A stretch of 15,490 nt of DNA, from NCBI GenBank assembly GCA_031280705.1, contig JAITGJ010000179.1, forward strand, positions 1 to 15,490, written 5' to 3'. Below, piece after piece: positions 1-7,648 of this stretch (position 1 is its first letter; every line of letters starts with the position of its first letter). Source of the DNA: Spirochaetaceae bacterium. Lineage in GTDB: Bacteria; Spirochaetota; Spirochaetia; Treponematales; Breznakiellaceae. The notes beneath the pieces were generated by a model. It was not told where the DNA came from. It did no database searches and saw only the letters and a list, made by a program, of their open reading frames with translations. A program made the position numbers and the translations under genes.

Positions 1-197
1 CGCTGATTAACTTGACGCTAATCAGCGTTGCCCTATGTATTTGCTCATTTCATTACGCAAATACCACATTAAAGCAGCACTGATTTATTCTCGGTTGAAT
101 AAATCAGTGCTTCCCTAGACCTGCCGGGAGCGGGGGGCGCGAACCTGCGGTTCGATGGCCCCCCTCCCCGCAGGGAACCGTTAACCGGCGTTTCCCT
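1..197. repeat. Palindrome-mosaic island 1 (five consecutive inverted repeats)
   Basis: This gene-free stretch is almost entirely inverted repeats. Stems are 1-9/19-27 (CGCTGATTA), 37-44/57-64 (GTATTTGC), 76-90/97-111 (15 bp around a 6-base loop, core TGATTTATTC), 120-138/158-174 (broken GC-rich stem enclosing a nested 140-145/149-154 hairpin), and 172-177/192-197 (AGGGAA/TTCCCT, plus CCG/CGG inside). Neighbouring stems have unrelated sequences, so this is not a simple tandem repeat. However, CCCTA recurs at 31-35, 113-117 and 194-198, at 82- and 81-base spacing. The last hairpin overlaps the stop codon of the minus-strand gene and could help end its transcript, though no T-run follows. No ORF, tRNA or known riboswitch was seen here. 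Confidence 0.7.
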
Positions 198-1185
198 AAA
201 ACAGTTCCCGGCTCATGCGGTTGATTTCTTCGGTAACGGCCTCGTACACACCGGGGAAGGTGCTGCCGGGGCCGCCCATGGTAAGGCAGGGAATATAGAA
301 CAGTTTGCCGTTATTGCGGCAAGCGCGCTCCACTTCGCGCTTGATCTGCTCGCGGGACCAGTCGGCCCGGTCCAGCACGCCGTTGTTCAGGTCTCCCATG
401 AACGAGATTTTGCCGCCGTATTTTTTTACCAGTTCCGGCACATTGTTCGTGGTTACGCAGCCCTGGAAAATATCGACCCCCATTTCAATCATTTCCGGCA
501 CCAGATTGGCGGCGTATGAATCACTGTGATGCACAATGATCTCGACGCCGTGGCTCTTGTAATAACCGTACACCGCTTTGTATGGCTCAAGGTAGAATTC
601 GTCAAACATGGCCGGCGACATAAAAGACGAAGTATGGGAGCCCCAGTCATCGTGATGAAAAATCGCGTCGGGCTTCAGGTATGTGCAGACCTGTTCGGCA
701 TAGCGAAGTTCGTAATCGGTAATTACCTTGATAAGTTCCTTCATGAGTTCAGGTTCCTCTGCCAGGTTGAGGAGGCAGTCGTCGATGCCCATCATGTGAT
801 GGCAATTCTCAAAAATGCCCGGCGCGACCATCGCCGTGGCAAAGTACTCCTTCCGGTCAACGGCTTCGTACATTTTGATGCCCTGCTCCCAGTCCGCGGC
901 CGGATAATCGGTTTTGGGGGCGTGTACCACATCCTTCCATCTCTGAATGTCCTTGATAACCTTGTGTTCGGCGTCATGAACGGGGAAACCGCCGGGCTGC
1001 CCTTCGACCCAGCGGTACGTAACGCCCCAGGCGATTTTTTCCTCCGAGCCGGGAGTGGGAAACCGGAACGCCCTGCCGATAGGATCGGCGCCAAAAACCA
1101 TTTGAAGGAATTCGTACTGATTGACAAACCGGTCCGGCTTGCCGCCGCGGATGGTTTCCAGAAGATTTTCTCGTATCGTAAGCAT
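196..1185 (-). CDS. Uroporphyrinogen decarboxylase-fold protein, corrinoid methyltransferase (MtaA/CmuA-like) type
   Basis: This 329-residue protein has the URO-D barrel fold as used by methylcobalamin-dependent methyltransferases. Recognisable parts are the start ENLLETIRGGKPDRF, the FHHDDWG segment at 176-182, VHHSDSY at 218-224 followed by LVPEMIEMGVDIFQG, and KISFMGDLNN at 259-268. It lacks the N-terminal RQAGRYLPEY signature of true HemE, so haem synthesis is unlikely. In MtaA/CmuA enzymes zinc is bound by His-X-Cys plus a distal Cys. Here the equivalent stretch reads His-His-Ser-Asp, leaving only Cys243 downstream, so metal binding may differ. The start is supported by AAGGAGG on the minus strand at about 1192-1198. 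It is probably a cytoplasmic methyl-transfer enzyme of an O- or N-demethylation system, but no corrinoid protein or activator gene lies beside it, and the substrate cannot be told. Confidence 0.75.
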   Translation of the reverse strand: MLTIRENLLETIRGGKPDRFVNQYEFLQMVFGADPIGRAFRFPTPGSEEKIAWGVTYRWVEGQPGGFPVHDAEHKVIKDIQRWKDVVHAPKTDYPAADWEQGIKMYEAVDRKEYFATAMVAPGIFENCHHMMGIDDCLLNLAEEPELMKELIKVITDYELRYAEQVCTYLKPDAIFHHDDWGSHTSSFMSPAMFDEFYLEPYKAVYGYYKSHGVEIIVHHSDSYAANLVPEMIEMGVDIFQGCVTTNNVPELVKKYGGKISFMGDLNNGVLDRADWSREQIKREVERACRNNGKLFYIPCLTMGGPGSTFPGVYEAVTEEINRMSRELF

Positions 1186-1259
1186 AGATACCCTCCTTGA
1201 AAAGTAGTGTTGTTCTCCCCGGGAATTTGCGAAATTGACCCCGGAAGATTATCATCATT

Positions 1260-1289
1260 ATTGTACAGCACAAATTGCCCAAATACAAC
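1260..1289. promoter_or_regulatory. Symmetric divergent promoter candidate
   Basis: On the minus strand, TTGTAT (1288-1283) and TACAAT (1265-1260) are 17 bases apart, a good sigma-70 pair that would start the methyltransferase transcript near 1253. On the plus strand the same bases read TTGTAC (1261-1266), 17 bases, TACAAC (1284-1289), which would start the chemoreceptor transcript near 1296. Each -35 element is therefore the complement of the other promoter's -10 element. The minus-strand match is the stronger. This is a pattern match only. Confidence 0.45.
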
Positions 1290-1295
1290 CAAAAT

Positions 1296-1336
1296 TTTTG
1301 GCGGATTGTTCGGAAACCGGGAATCATCCGCCAAAA
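1296..1336 (+). promoter_or_regulatory. Leader hairpin touching the chemoreceptor ribosome-binding site
   Basis: An 11-bp perfect stem joins TTTTGGCGGAT (1296-1306) to ATCCGCCAAAA (1326-1336). The 19-base loop can itself fold through CGG/CCG (1311-1313/1317-1319). The 3' arm takes up the first two bases of AAGGAG (1335-1340), the ribosome site for the ATG at 1346. The 5' arm begins where the predicted plus-strand transcript would start. It could stabilise the mRNA 5' end or tune translation initiation. Confidence 0.5.
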
Positions 1337-1345
1337 GGAGATGAC

Positions 1346-3106
1346 ATGCTGAGAAATATCCCCATCGGGGCGCGAATTACCGGAATTATCATCGCGCTGC
1401 TCCTGTTTATCGCGGCGCTGGCCGCGACGCTCTACGTTACCGCCGACCAGGTGAAGGACGCGGGAATACAGGAAGCGCAGTTGGTCATGCTGAACGGCCA
1501 GCGGGAAAAAATCCGGCTCGGTACCCAGACCATGGCCGTGGCGCTGAGCAAGGCGCTCGACGGCGTTACGGACCGCACGGAACAGCACGATATTATCTAC
1601 CGCTATATCAAGGATTACCGCTTTGAGGAGGATCAGTCGGGGTATTATTATACCTATATCGGCACGGTGATCTTTATGCACCCGACCCTGCCCCAGCGCG
1701 AGGGCGAAGATCTGGGCGGCACGGCGGACGCCAACGGGGTCTATTATGTGCGGGAACTCTACGCCAACGCGCAAAAAGGCGGCGGCTTTGTCGAATTTGT
1801 CTTCCCAAAACCGCCGTCCATGGACCTGGCCCCCAAACTGGCCTATGTGGAGTACATTCCCGGTACGGACATCTGGATTTCTACGGGGATCTATATAGAT
1901 AATATCGAACGGCTCCGCGCGGACATGGAAAACGAAATGGCCGCCGATCTCCGCAACCGGATGATCCTCATCATCGGGATCATCGCCGCCTTTTCCCTCT
2001 TTCTCCTCGTGCCCCTCTGCGTCTTTGTCATCCGGTCGATTCTGGCCCCCCTCAAGGCCACGGTACGCGCCGCGGCGGAACTTGCCGGGGGCAATCTCGA
2101 TCTCACGCTTGCCGTTACCGGGAAGGACGAATTTTCGGCGCTGGAAGCATCGTTCATCAAAATGGCGGGCAACCTTAACGAAAGTTTCCGCGCCGCCCGC
2201 GCCAAGGAGGCCGAGGCCGAAGCCAAGGCGGAGGAAGCCCAGCGGGCCAACGCGCGGATCCACGAGTTGGCCTCCCGGGTGGAACAGTCCGCGCGGGATG
2301 TGGAAAACACCGTTTCCAGCATCACGACAAGCGCCAATCAGGTGCGCAGCGGCGGAAACGATCAGACACAGAAGATCAACGAAATCCTCCGCGCCATGGA
2401 GCGGCTCAGTTCCGGGGTGCTTCAGGTCAACGAAAGCGCCGCTTCCGCCGCGGAACAATCGGATGAATCCCACGAAAAGGTGGAAGCCGGCGTTTCCATG
2501 GCCGAAGAATCGGGCAAGGCGATGCAGGACCTTCACACGCTGGCCGGCGGGCTTACGGAAAATATCAACAAACTGGGCGAAGTATCCAACAATATCGGCA
2601 GTATTATGAGTGTGATCACCGATATAGCGAGCCAAATCAACCTCCTGGCCATGAACGCATCCATCGAGGCGGCGCACGCGGGCGAAGCGGGAAAAGGCTT
2701 TGCGGTGGTGGCCGGCGAAGTGCGGAAACTCGCGGAAAAAACCCATTCGGCCGCGAGCGAAGTGGAAAGCTCCATCACGGACATCCAGAAACTTACCGGC
2801 CTCAACATTACCAGCATGGAAACGGCCATGACCGCCATCAGTTCGGTTACCGGACTTTCCGGGAAAACCGCCTCAAGCCTGATGGAGGCCCAAACCACCG
2901 TCCGCGAAGTGATGCTCCAGGTTAAATCCATTGCGCATGCCATGGAAGAACAGTCCTCCTCAAGCAAAGCGATCACCTCGCTTGTAAATGATGTCAGCGG
3001 CACCGCGTCCAGCAACAGCCAACTCGTTATCCGGGTGGAAGAGGACCTGAAAAACCTTCTGCAAAAATCAACGGACCTTATGGAACTGGTCTCGGAACTG
3101 TTGTAA
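1346..3106 (+). CDS. Methyl-accepting chemotaxis protein with extracytoplasmic Cache domain
   Basis: This 586-residue transducer has an N-terminal membrane helix (about 11-33) and a single-Cache-like sensor (about 35-195, with motifs DQSGYYYTYI, MHPTLPQREGEDL and WISTGIYID). A second membrane helix (about 205-229) leads to a HAMP linker (about 228-282) and a long coiled-coil signalling domain. The conserved hairpin tip at about 424-466 (INLLAMNASIEAAHAGEAGK, then GFAVVAGEVRKLAEKT) contacts CheA and CheW. The C-terminus ends ELVSELL with no NWETF-type CheR/CheB tether. The ATG at 1346 is preferred because AAGGAG lies 5 bases upstream; the frame stays open further upstream to a TTG near 1235, but that part is not receptor-like. 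It would sense a small ligand outside the membrane and feed the kinase encoded at 5188. The ligand is unknown; Cache domains of this sort often bind small organic acids. Confidence 0.93.
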   Translation: MLRNIPIGARITGIIIALLLFIAALAATLYVTADQVKDAGIQEAQLVMLNGQREKIRLGTQTMAVALSKALDGVTDRTEQHDIIYRYIKDYRFEEDQSGYYYTYIGTVIFMHPTLPQREGEDLGGTADANGVYYVRELYANAQKGGGFVEFVFPKPPSMDLAPKLAYVEYIPGTDIWISTGIYIDNIERLRADMENEMAADLRNRMILIIGIIAAFSLFLLVPLCVFVIRSILAPLKATVRAAAELAGGNLDLTLAVTGKDEFSALEASFIKMAGNLNESFRAARAKEAEAEAKAEEAQRANARIHELASRVEQSARDVENTVSSITTSANQVRSGGNDQTQKINEILRAMERLSSGVLQVNESAASAAEQSDESHEKVEAGVSMAEESGKAMQDLHTLAGGLTENINKLGEVSNNIGSIMSVITDIASQINLLAMNASIEAAHAGEAGKGFAVVAGEVRKLAEKTHSAASEVESSITDIQKLTGLNITSMETAMTAISSVTGLSGKTASSLMEAQTTVREVMLQVKSIAHAMEEQSSSSKAITSLVNDVSGTASSNSQLVIRVEEDLKNLLQKSTDLMELVSELL

Positions 3107-3113
3107 TACTAAC

Positions 3114-3140
3114 GGGGTCCAACGCCGTGCGCTGGACCCC
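3114..3140 (+). terminator. Hairpin after the chemoreceptor gene
   Basis: GGGGTCCA (3114-3121) pairs perfectly with TGGACCCC (3133-3140) around an 11-base loop, eight bases past the receptor stop codon. It is followed by a C-rich TCCCCCGCCCCC stretch instead of a T-run, so it may slow polymerase or protect the mRNA end without being a strong intrinsic terminator. Confidence 0.55.
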
Positions 3141-3192
3141 TCCCCCGCCCCCACGCATAGCCGCAAAGGCCGCCGTCCGTTAAACTAAAACC

Positions 3193-5097
3193 GTGTTTGT
3201 GGAAAAGAGCCTTGCGGTCTACCGGGGAAAACCCGCGCTGGTAACCGCTTCCGGCGACAAAATAGAAATTGAACTTCCCGGCGGGGAGCGGGTCCGGGTA
3301 CGGGAAAAAGACCTCGAGCTTCTGCACCCCGGTCCGGCGGCAAGAACCGTCCTTTCCGGGGAAGACGGTCCCGCCGGAGACATCCGGGGCGTGTGGGAAC
3401 TGCTCACGGATACGGCCGTTTCGCTCCGGGAATTCGCGGAACTGTTATACGGCGCGTACAGCCCGGAAAGCGCATGGGCCGCCTATGTTCTTTTACGGGA
3501 AGGGCTATACTTTACCGGAACTATCGGGGCGATCCGCTCCCGTCCCCGCGAAGAGGTTGAAGCGGGGGAGCGGAAACGGGACGGGAAGGAAAAAGACGCC
3601 CGGGAGAGGCAGGAATTTCTCGCGCGGCTCACGTCGAAATCGCTCCGCCTGCCCGATGACCGCCGTTTTTTGCAGGATGTGGAAGCGCTCGCGTTCGGGA
3701 CCAGCGCCAAAAGCCGTACCCTTAAAGAACTGGGCCGGGGCGAAACGGAAGCGGAAGCGCACCGGATACTCCTCGGCGCGGGCGTGTGGGATGAGTGGGT
3801 AAATCCCCATCCTTCCCGTTTGGGCTGTTCCGCGGTTTCCGCGCGGGAGGCCGTTGACCCGCCGCCCGCCGAAACGCGGCGCGACCTTTCCTTTCTCCGT
3901 TCCTACGCCGTGGACAACGCGTGGAGCGCCGATCCTGACGACGCCGTTTCCATTGAGGAAGGTGCAGGGGACGGCGCGGGTCCGGTTATTTATGTCCATG
4001 TCGCGGACCCCGCCGCGTCGGTCCTGCCCGGAACCCCCGCCGATAACGAGGCGCGCGGGCGCGGGGCGACGCTCTACCTCCCCGAAGGCGCGTCGCGTAT
4101 GCTTGCCCCGGAAGCCCTGGAGCACTATGCGCTGGGGATACATGAACGTTCCCCGGCGCTCACCTTCCGGCTCGCCCTTGACCGGCGGGGGGAGATCGCG
4201 GAAACGGATATTTTTCCGAGCCTTGTGCGGGTAACGCGGCTTTCCTATGAAGACGCCGGCCGCCTTGCCGCCGGAGAGGCGGCAGGCAATCAGCCGCGTA
4301 TGGAAACGGATGAGGCGCGGCGGGACCTTGCCGCCCTCATCGCGTGGAGCCGGACGAACCTGCGCCGCCGCATTGACGCGGGCGCCGTGGTGATCGAACT
4401 CCCGGAGGTCCATATCGCCGTGGACACAGAGCACCGGCGGATCAGCATCGAAGAAACGGTTTCCGGTCCCGCGGCGGTTATGGTCCGGGAATGTATGCTC
4501 CTCGCGGGGGAAGGGGCCGCCCGCTGGGCGTCCCGGCGGCAGTTGGCCTTTCCCTTCGTTTCCCAGGAAACGGGCGACCTCCCCGGCACGGCCCTGCCGG
4601 GACTGGCCGGGGCATACCAGCTCCGCCGCTGCATGCGGCCCCGCGCGCTTTCCGTCAAGCCCGGCCTCCACTGGGGACTGGGGCTGGATCAGTACAGCCA
4701 GGTAACCAGCCCGCTCCGCCGTTATACGGACCTTCTTGCCCATCAGCAGCTGCGCGCGGCGCTGGGAACGGAGGCATACCGGGACGTACCGCCGCGCTCC
4801 GCCGCCGAAATGACGGTGGCGATGGGCGCGGGAGAAGCGGCGTATCAGGCCGCGGTCCATGCCGAGCGCGCTTCCCGCGCCCACTGGACGGCGGTCTATC
4901 TCGCTTCCCGGAAAGACGAAGTGTGGGAGGCGGTAGTCCTTGAAAAAAAGGGAAACCGGGCCGTGGTAATTATCCCCGCGCTGGGCCTTGAGACACAGGT
5001 TTCCCTCAAAGCGGGGAACGAACCCAACAGCCTGATACGCCTCGCGCTGGTTTCCACAAAAATTCCCGAAGCCGAAGCGGTTTTTGAGGCCGTGTAA
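3193..5097 (+). CDS. RNase II/RNase R-family 3'-5' exoribonuclease (RNB domain)
   Basis: This 634-residue protein has a complete RNB catalytic centre. The metal-binding aspartates fall at D241, D247, D249 and D250 in VDNAWSADPDDAVSI, with the spacing of D201/D207/D209/D210 in E. coli RNase II. The C-terminal TSPLRRYTDLLAHQ (505-518) carries the catalytic arginine. It would degrade single-stranded RNA processively from the 3' end in the cytoplasm. The first 230 residues are charged and only weakly like cold-shock or helix-turn-helix modules. The last 60 residues could form one small beta-barrel, but a classic S1 domain and the basic tail of RNase R are not obvious, so I give no gene symbol. 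The start is a GTG with no clear ribosome site; a second in-frame GTG follows at 3199. Its position between receptor and cheA is probably incidental. Confidence 0.9.
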   Translation: MFVEKSLAVYRGKPALVTASGDKIEIELPGGERVRVREKDLELLHPGPAARTVLSGEDGPAGDIRGVWELLTDTAVSLREFAELLYGAYSPESAWAAYVLLREGLYFTGTIGAIRSRPREEVEAGERKRDGKEKDARERQEFLARLTSKSLRLPDDRRFLQDVEALAFGTSAKSRTLKELGRGETEAEAHRILLGAGVWDEWVNPHPSRLGCSAVSAREAVDPPPAETRRDLSFLRSYAVDNAWSADPDDAVSIEEGAGDGAGPVIYVHVADPAASVLPGTPADNEARGRGATLYLPEGASRMLAPEALEHYALGIHERSPALTFRLALDRRGEIAETDIFPSLVRVTRLSYEDAGRLAAGEAAGNQPRMETDEARRDLAALIAWSRTNLRRRIDAGAVVIELPEVHIAVDTEHRRISIEETVSGPAAVMVRECMLLAGEGAARWASRRQLAFPFVSQETGDLPGTALPGLAGAYQLRRCMRPRALSVKPGLHWGLGLDQYSQVTSPLRRYTDLLAHQQLRAALGTEAYRDVPPRSAAEMTVAMGAGEAAYQAAVHAERASRAHWTAVYLASRKDEVWEAVVLEKKGNRAVVIIPALGLETQVSLKAGNEPNSLIRLALVSTKIPEAEAVFEAV

Positions 5098-5150
5098 AGG
5101 ATGCCCCGCGCGCGCCATGTATCTTTTTGGAAAAAATCGTGATTCCGTCC

Positions 5151-5178
5151 TTGACGGGAAACAGTTTGTGTATAAAAT
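5151..5178 (+). promoter_or_regulatory. Sigma-70-type promoter of cheA
   Basis: TTGACG (5151-5156) and TAAAAT (5173-5178) are separated by 16 bases. Transcription would start about 5185, only a few bases before the cheA ATG at 5188. No purine-rich ribosome site lies between the -10 box and the ATG, so the mRNA would be leaderless or nearly so. Confidence 0.6.
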
Positions 5179-5187
5179 TCTAAAGAT

Positions 5188-7638
5188 ATGAGTGATTATC
5201 TTGACCCTAATAATGAAGAACTTCTCAAGGATTTCTTCAGCGAAGCCCAGATGCAGGTGGACACGCTGGAGCAGAACATTCTGGTCCTGGAGAACGAAGG
5301 CGGCAACAAGGACGCGGTAGACGAGATTTTCCGCGCGGCTCACACGCTCAAGGGCGGCTCCGCCACCGTTGAGATGATGGAACTCTCTCACTTTACCCAC
5401 CTGGTTGAGGATGTGCTGGACGCGATCCGTTCGGATCAGCTCGCTATCAACGAAGCGGTTACGGACACCCTTCTTTCGGCGATTGACGTGATCAAGGCGA
5501 TGCTTGAACAGCGGATGAACGGGGCCATTTATGGAGAGGACACGTCCCAGATCGAGGGACGCCTTTCCGCCCTGCTTCCCGCGGGTTCCTCCCGCAAAAA
5601 AACCGGCGCGCCGGCGGCCAAAGCCGCCGCACCGGCGGGCCCGGCTCCGGCAAAAGCGGCGCCCGCGCAAACGGCCGCTTCCCCGGCCGTGCCTCCCGCC
5701 GGAACCCTCACGGAGGACGAACTCCAGGAACTCAAGGAATCCGTTGACGGCGCCATGCCGGTCTTGCGGGTCTCCGTCAAATTTGATGAAAACAGCCTGA
5801 TGAACACGGTGGGCGGGATTCAGGTCTACGCGGCCCTCAAGGGCATCGGCACGGTGCTTAAGACCACCCCTGACTTTGAACAGCTTTACGAAGATAATTT
5901 CTTTCCCGTGGTGGATTACTATGTCGCTTCTACCCGCGCCCCGTCGGAAATTACCAAATATGTCATACTCCCCGACGTAAGCCTTGCCGCGTCAATTACC
6001 GACGTTACCCAGTCTGACGGCGCGGGACCGGCTCCGGCGGAGGCGATTCCCGCGAACGCGGCCCCGTCCGCGAACGCGGCTTCGTCCGCGAACGCGGCTC
6101 CGTCCGCGACGGCCCGTCCCGCAGCGGCTCCCGCGAGTACGGCGGCCGCTCCGGCAGCGGCTTCCCCTGAAACGGCCGCCGCCGAAAAGCCGCCCGCGGC
6201 GGCCCGTCCGGCCGGCGGCGGTGAAGACGCGAAGAAAGCCGGGAAAGAGGCCGGGTCCATACTCCGCGTGGATTCAAAGCGTATCGACGATCTCCTTAAT
6301 CTCGTTTCCGAAACGGTGATCACCAAGGCGACCTTTAACCAGATCAGCAATCAGTTTGGCGACCTCCAGACGGACCTTCGTACCATCGAAAGCATGTACC
6401 GGGAAAAGATCAAGAACCTGTTCGACAGCCTGCCGGATTATCTGGAAAGTATCCAGAATGGCAAAACGGTGAAGGATGTGCGGAAGCAGATCAATGAGGA
6501 GTACGGGGATATTTTTTCGCTGTTCGATAATTTTGATACTACGCTCAAGGAAGTGGTAAGCAAGTACCGTACAACTTCCCAAAATCTGGGCCGGATCACC
6601 GGGGAACTCCAGGAAGGCGTTATGCGCATCCGCATGGTGCCCATCAGCCAGATTTTCAGCCGCTTCCCGCGCCTCGTGCGGGACCTTTCCAAAACCCTCA
6701 ACAAGAAAATCAACCTGGTTATCGAAGGCGAGGAAACGGAACTGGACAAATCGGTTATCGAAGATCTGCTCGATCCGATCATGCACTCGGTGCGCAATTC
6801 GATTGACCACGGCATTGAGTCCCAGGAGGAGCGCAAGGCCGCGGGAAAGCCCGAAGAAGGCATGGTACTGCTCAAGGCCGCCAACGAAGGCAACATGATC
6901 ATCATCGAGATTGCCGACGACGGGAAGGGCATTGACGTGGAAGCGGTCAAGACAAAGGCCGTTGACCGCGGCCTCGTCAGCCCCAATAAAGTGCTCACCG
7001 ATGTGGAAGCGTTCAACCTGATTTTTGAGCCGGGCTTTTCCACAGCCAAGGCCATTACCGCCATTTCCGGACGGGGCGTGGGACTCGACGTGGTACGCCG
7101 GTCTATCGAAAAACTCAACGGTACCGTAACGGTAACGTCGGAAAAGGGAAAGGGCACCAAGTTTATCATCAAACTGCCCCTTACCCTGGCGATTATTCAG
7201 GGGCTGCTTGTCCGGGTGGGCGCGGAGATTTATTCCATTCCCATTACGAGCGTTATCGAAAGCGTCCGCATCAAGCCTGACGAGATACAGCGTATCGACA
7301 ATTACGAAGTGTTCAATATTCGTAACGATGTCGTTTCGCTGCTCCGGCTTAACCGGCTTTTCGGCATCAAGAGCGAAGAAAACGAGGACTACCACTTTAT
7401 TGTTATCGTGGGAACCGCCGAAAAGAAAATGGGCTTTATGGTGGACAGCCTGATTGGAGAGGAAGATGTCGTTATAAAGCCGCTGCGGGATCAGTACACC
7501 AACTCGCCGGGAATCGCCGGCGCGTCCATTCTGGGCGACGGTTCGGTTTCGCTGATCATTGATGTAAGCCAGCTTCTGGACCTGGGGCTCCGCAAGGAAA
7601 TAGAAAGCCGCCGGATCCGCGAGTCCGCGTCGCGGTAA
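5188..7638 (+). CDS. cheA: Chemotaxis histidine kinase CheA
   Basis: This 816-residue kinase phosphorylates itself on histidine and passes the phosphate to response regulators. Domains in order: P1 phosphotransfer (1-115, with His52 in RAAHTLKGGS); a first Ala/Pro linker (127-173); a P2-like regulator-docking domain (174-275); a second Ala-rich linker (276-352); P3 dimerisation (356-505) with an extra helical stretch at about 402-450; P4 ATPase (506-662, N-box HSVRNSIDHG, G1 DDGKGIDV, G2 GRGVGLDVV); and P5 CheW-like (663-805). All catalytic motifs look intact. The enlarged P3 resembles the unusual dimerisation region described for Treponema denticola CheA. I see no cysteine codon in the reading frame. 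It is followed 51 bases later by the CheW fusion, consistent with an operon driven by the promoter at 5151. Confidence 0.97.
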   Translation: MSDYLDPNNEELLKDFFSEAQMQVDTLEQNILVLENEGGNKDAVDEIFRAAHTLKGGSATVEMMELSHFTHLVEDVLDAIRSDQLAINEAVTDTLLSAIDVIKAMLEQRMNGAIYGEDTSQIEGRLSALLPAGSSRKKTGAPAAKAAAPAGPAPAKAAPAQTAASPAVPPAGTLTEDELQELKESVDGAMPVLRVSVKFDENSLMNTVGGIQVYAALKGIGTVLKTTPDFEQLYEDNFFPVVDYYVASTRAPSEITKYVILPDVSLAASITDVTQSDGAGPAPAEAIPANAAPSANAASSANAAPSATARPAAAPASTAAAPAAASPETAAAEKPPAAARPAGGGEDAKKAGKEAGSILRVDSKRIDDLLNLVSETVITKATFNQISNQFGDLQTDLRTIESMYREKIKNLFDSLPDYLESIQNGKTVKDVRKQINEEYGDIFSLFDNFDTTLKEVVSKYRTTSQNLGRITGELQEGVMRIRMVPISQIFSRFPRLVRDLSKTLNKKINLVIEGEETELDKSVIEDLLDPIMHSVRNSIDHGIESQEERKAAGKPEEGMVLLKAANEGNMIIIEIADDGKGIDVEAVKTKAVDRGLVSPNKVLTDVEAFNLIFEPGFSTAKAITAISGRGVGLDVVRRSIEKLNGTVTVTSEKGKGTKFIIKLPLTLAIIQGLLVRVGAEIYSIPITSVIESVRIKPDEIQRIDNYEVFNIRNDVVSLLRLNRLFGIKSEENEDYHFIVIVGTAEKKMGFMVDSLIGEEDVVIKPLRDQYTNSPGIAGASILGDGSVSLIIDVSQLLDLGLRKEIESRRIRESASR
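6052..6105 (+). repeat. Three 18-bp tandem repeats in the second CheA linker
   Basis: Units at 6052-6069, 6070-6087 and 6088-6105 all read GCGAACGCGGCNNCGTCC and differ only at the two N positions. They encode a repeated Ala-Asn-Ala-Ala-Pro/Ser-Ser motif inside the flexible linker before P3. A partial fourth unit follows. The unit keeps the reading frame, so copy number could vary by slippage and change only linker length. Confidence 0.85.
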
Positions 7639-7648
7639 GGGAGGCGGT

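Noticed and set aside
196..1185. HemE (true uroporphyrinogen decarboxylase)
   Set aside because: The RQAGRYLPEY N-terminal signature is absent and the HHSDS segment points to the corrinoid methyltransferase branch.
974..2746. Long minus-strand open frame opposite the chemoreceptor
   Set aside because: It overlaps two well-identified genes, its translation is low-complexity and His/Gly/Arg-rich with no domain, and such mirror frames are expected in GC-rich coding DNA.
3505..5670. 721-codon minus-strand frame opposite the exoribonuclease gene
   Set aside because: The plus strand has intact RNB catalytic motifs; the minus frame is Arg/Gly-rich without recognisable domains and spans into cheA.
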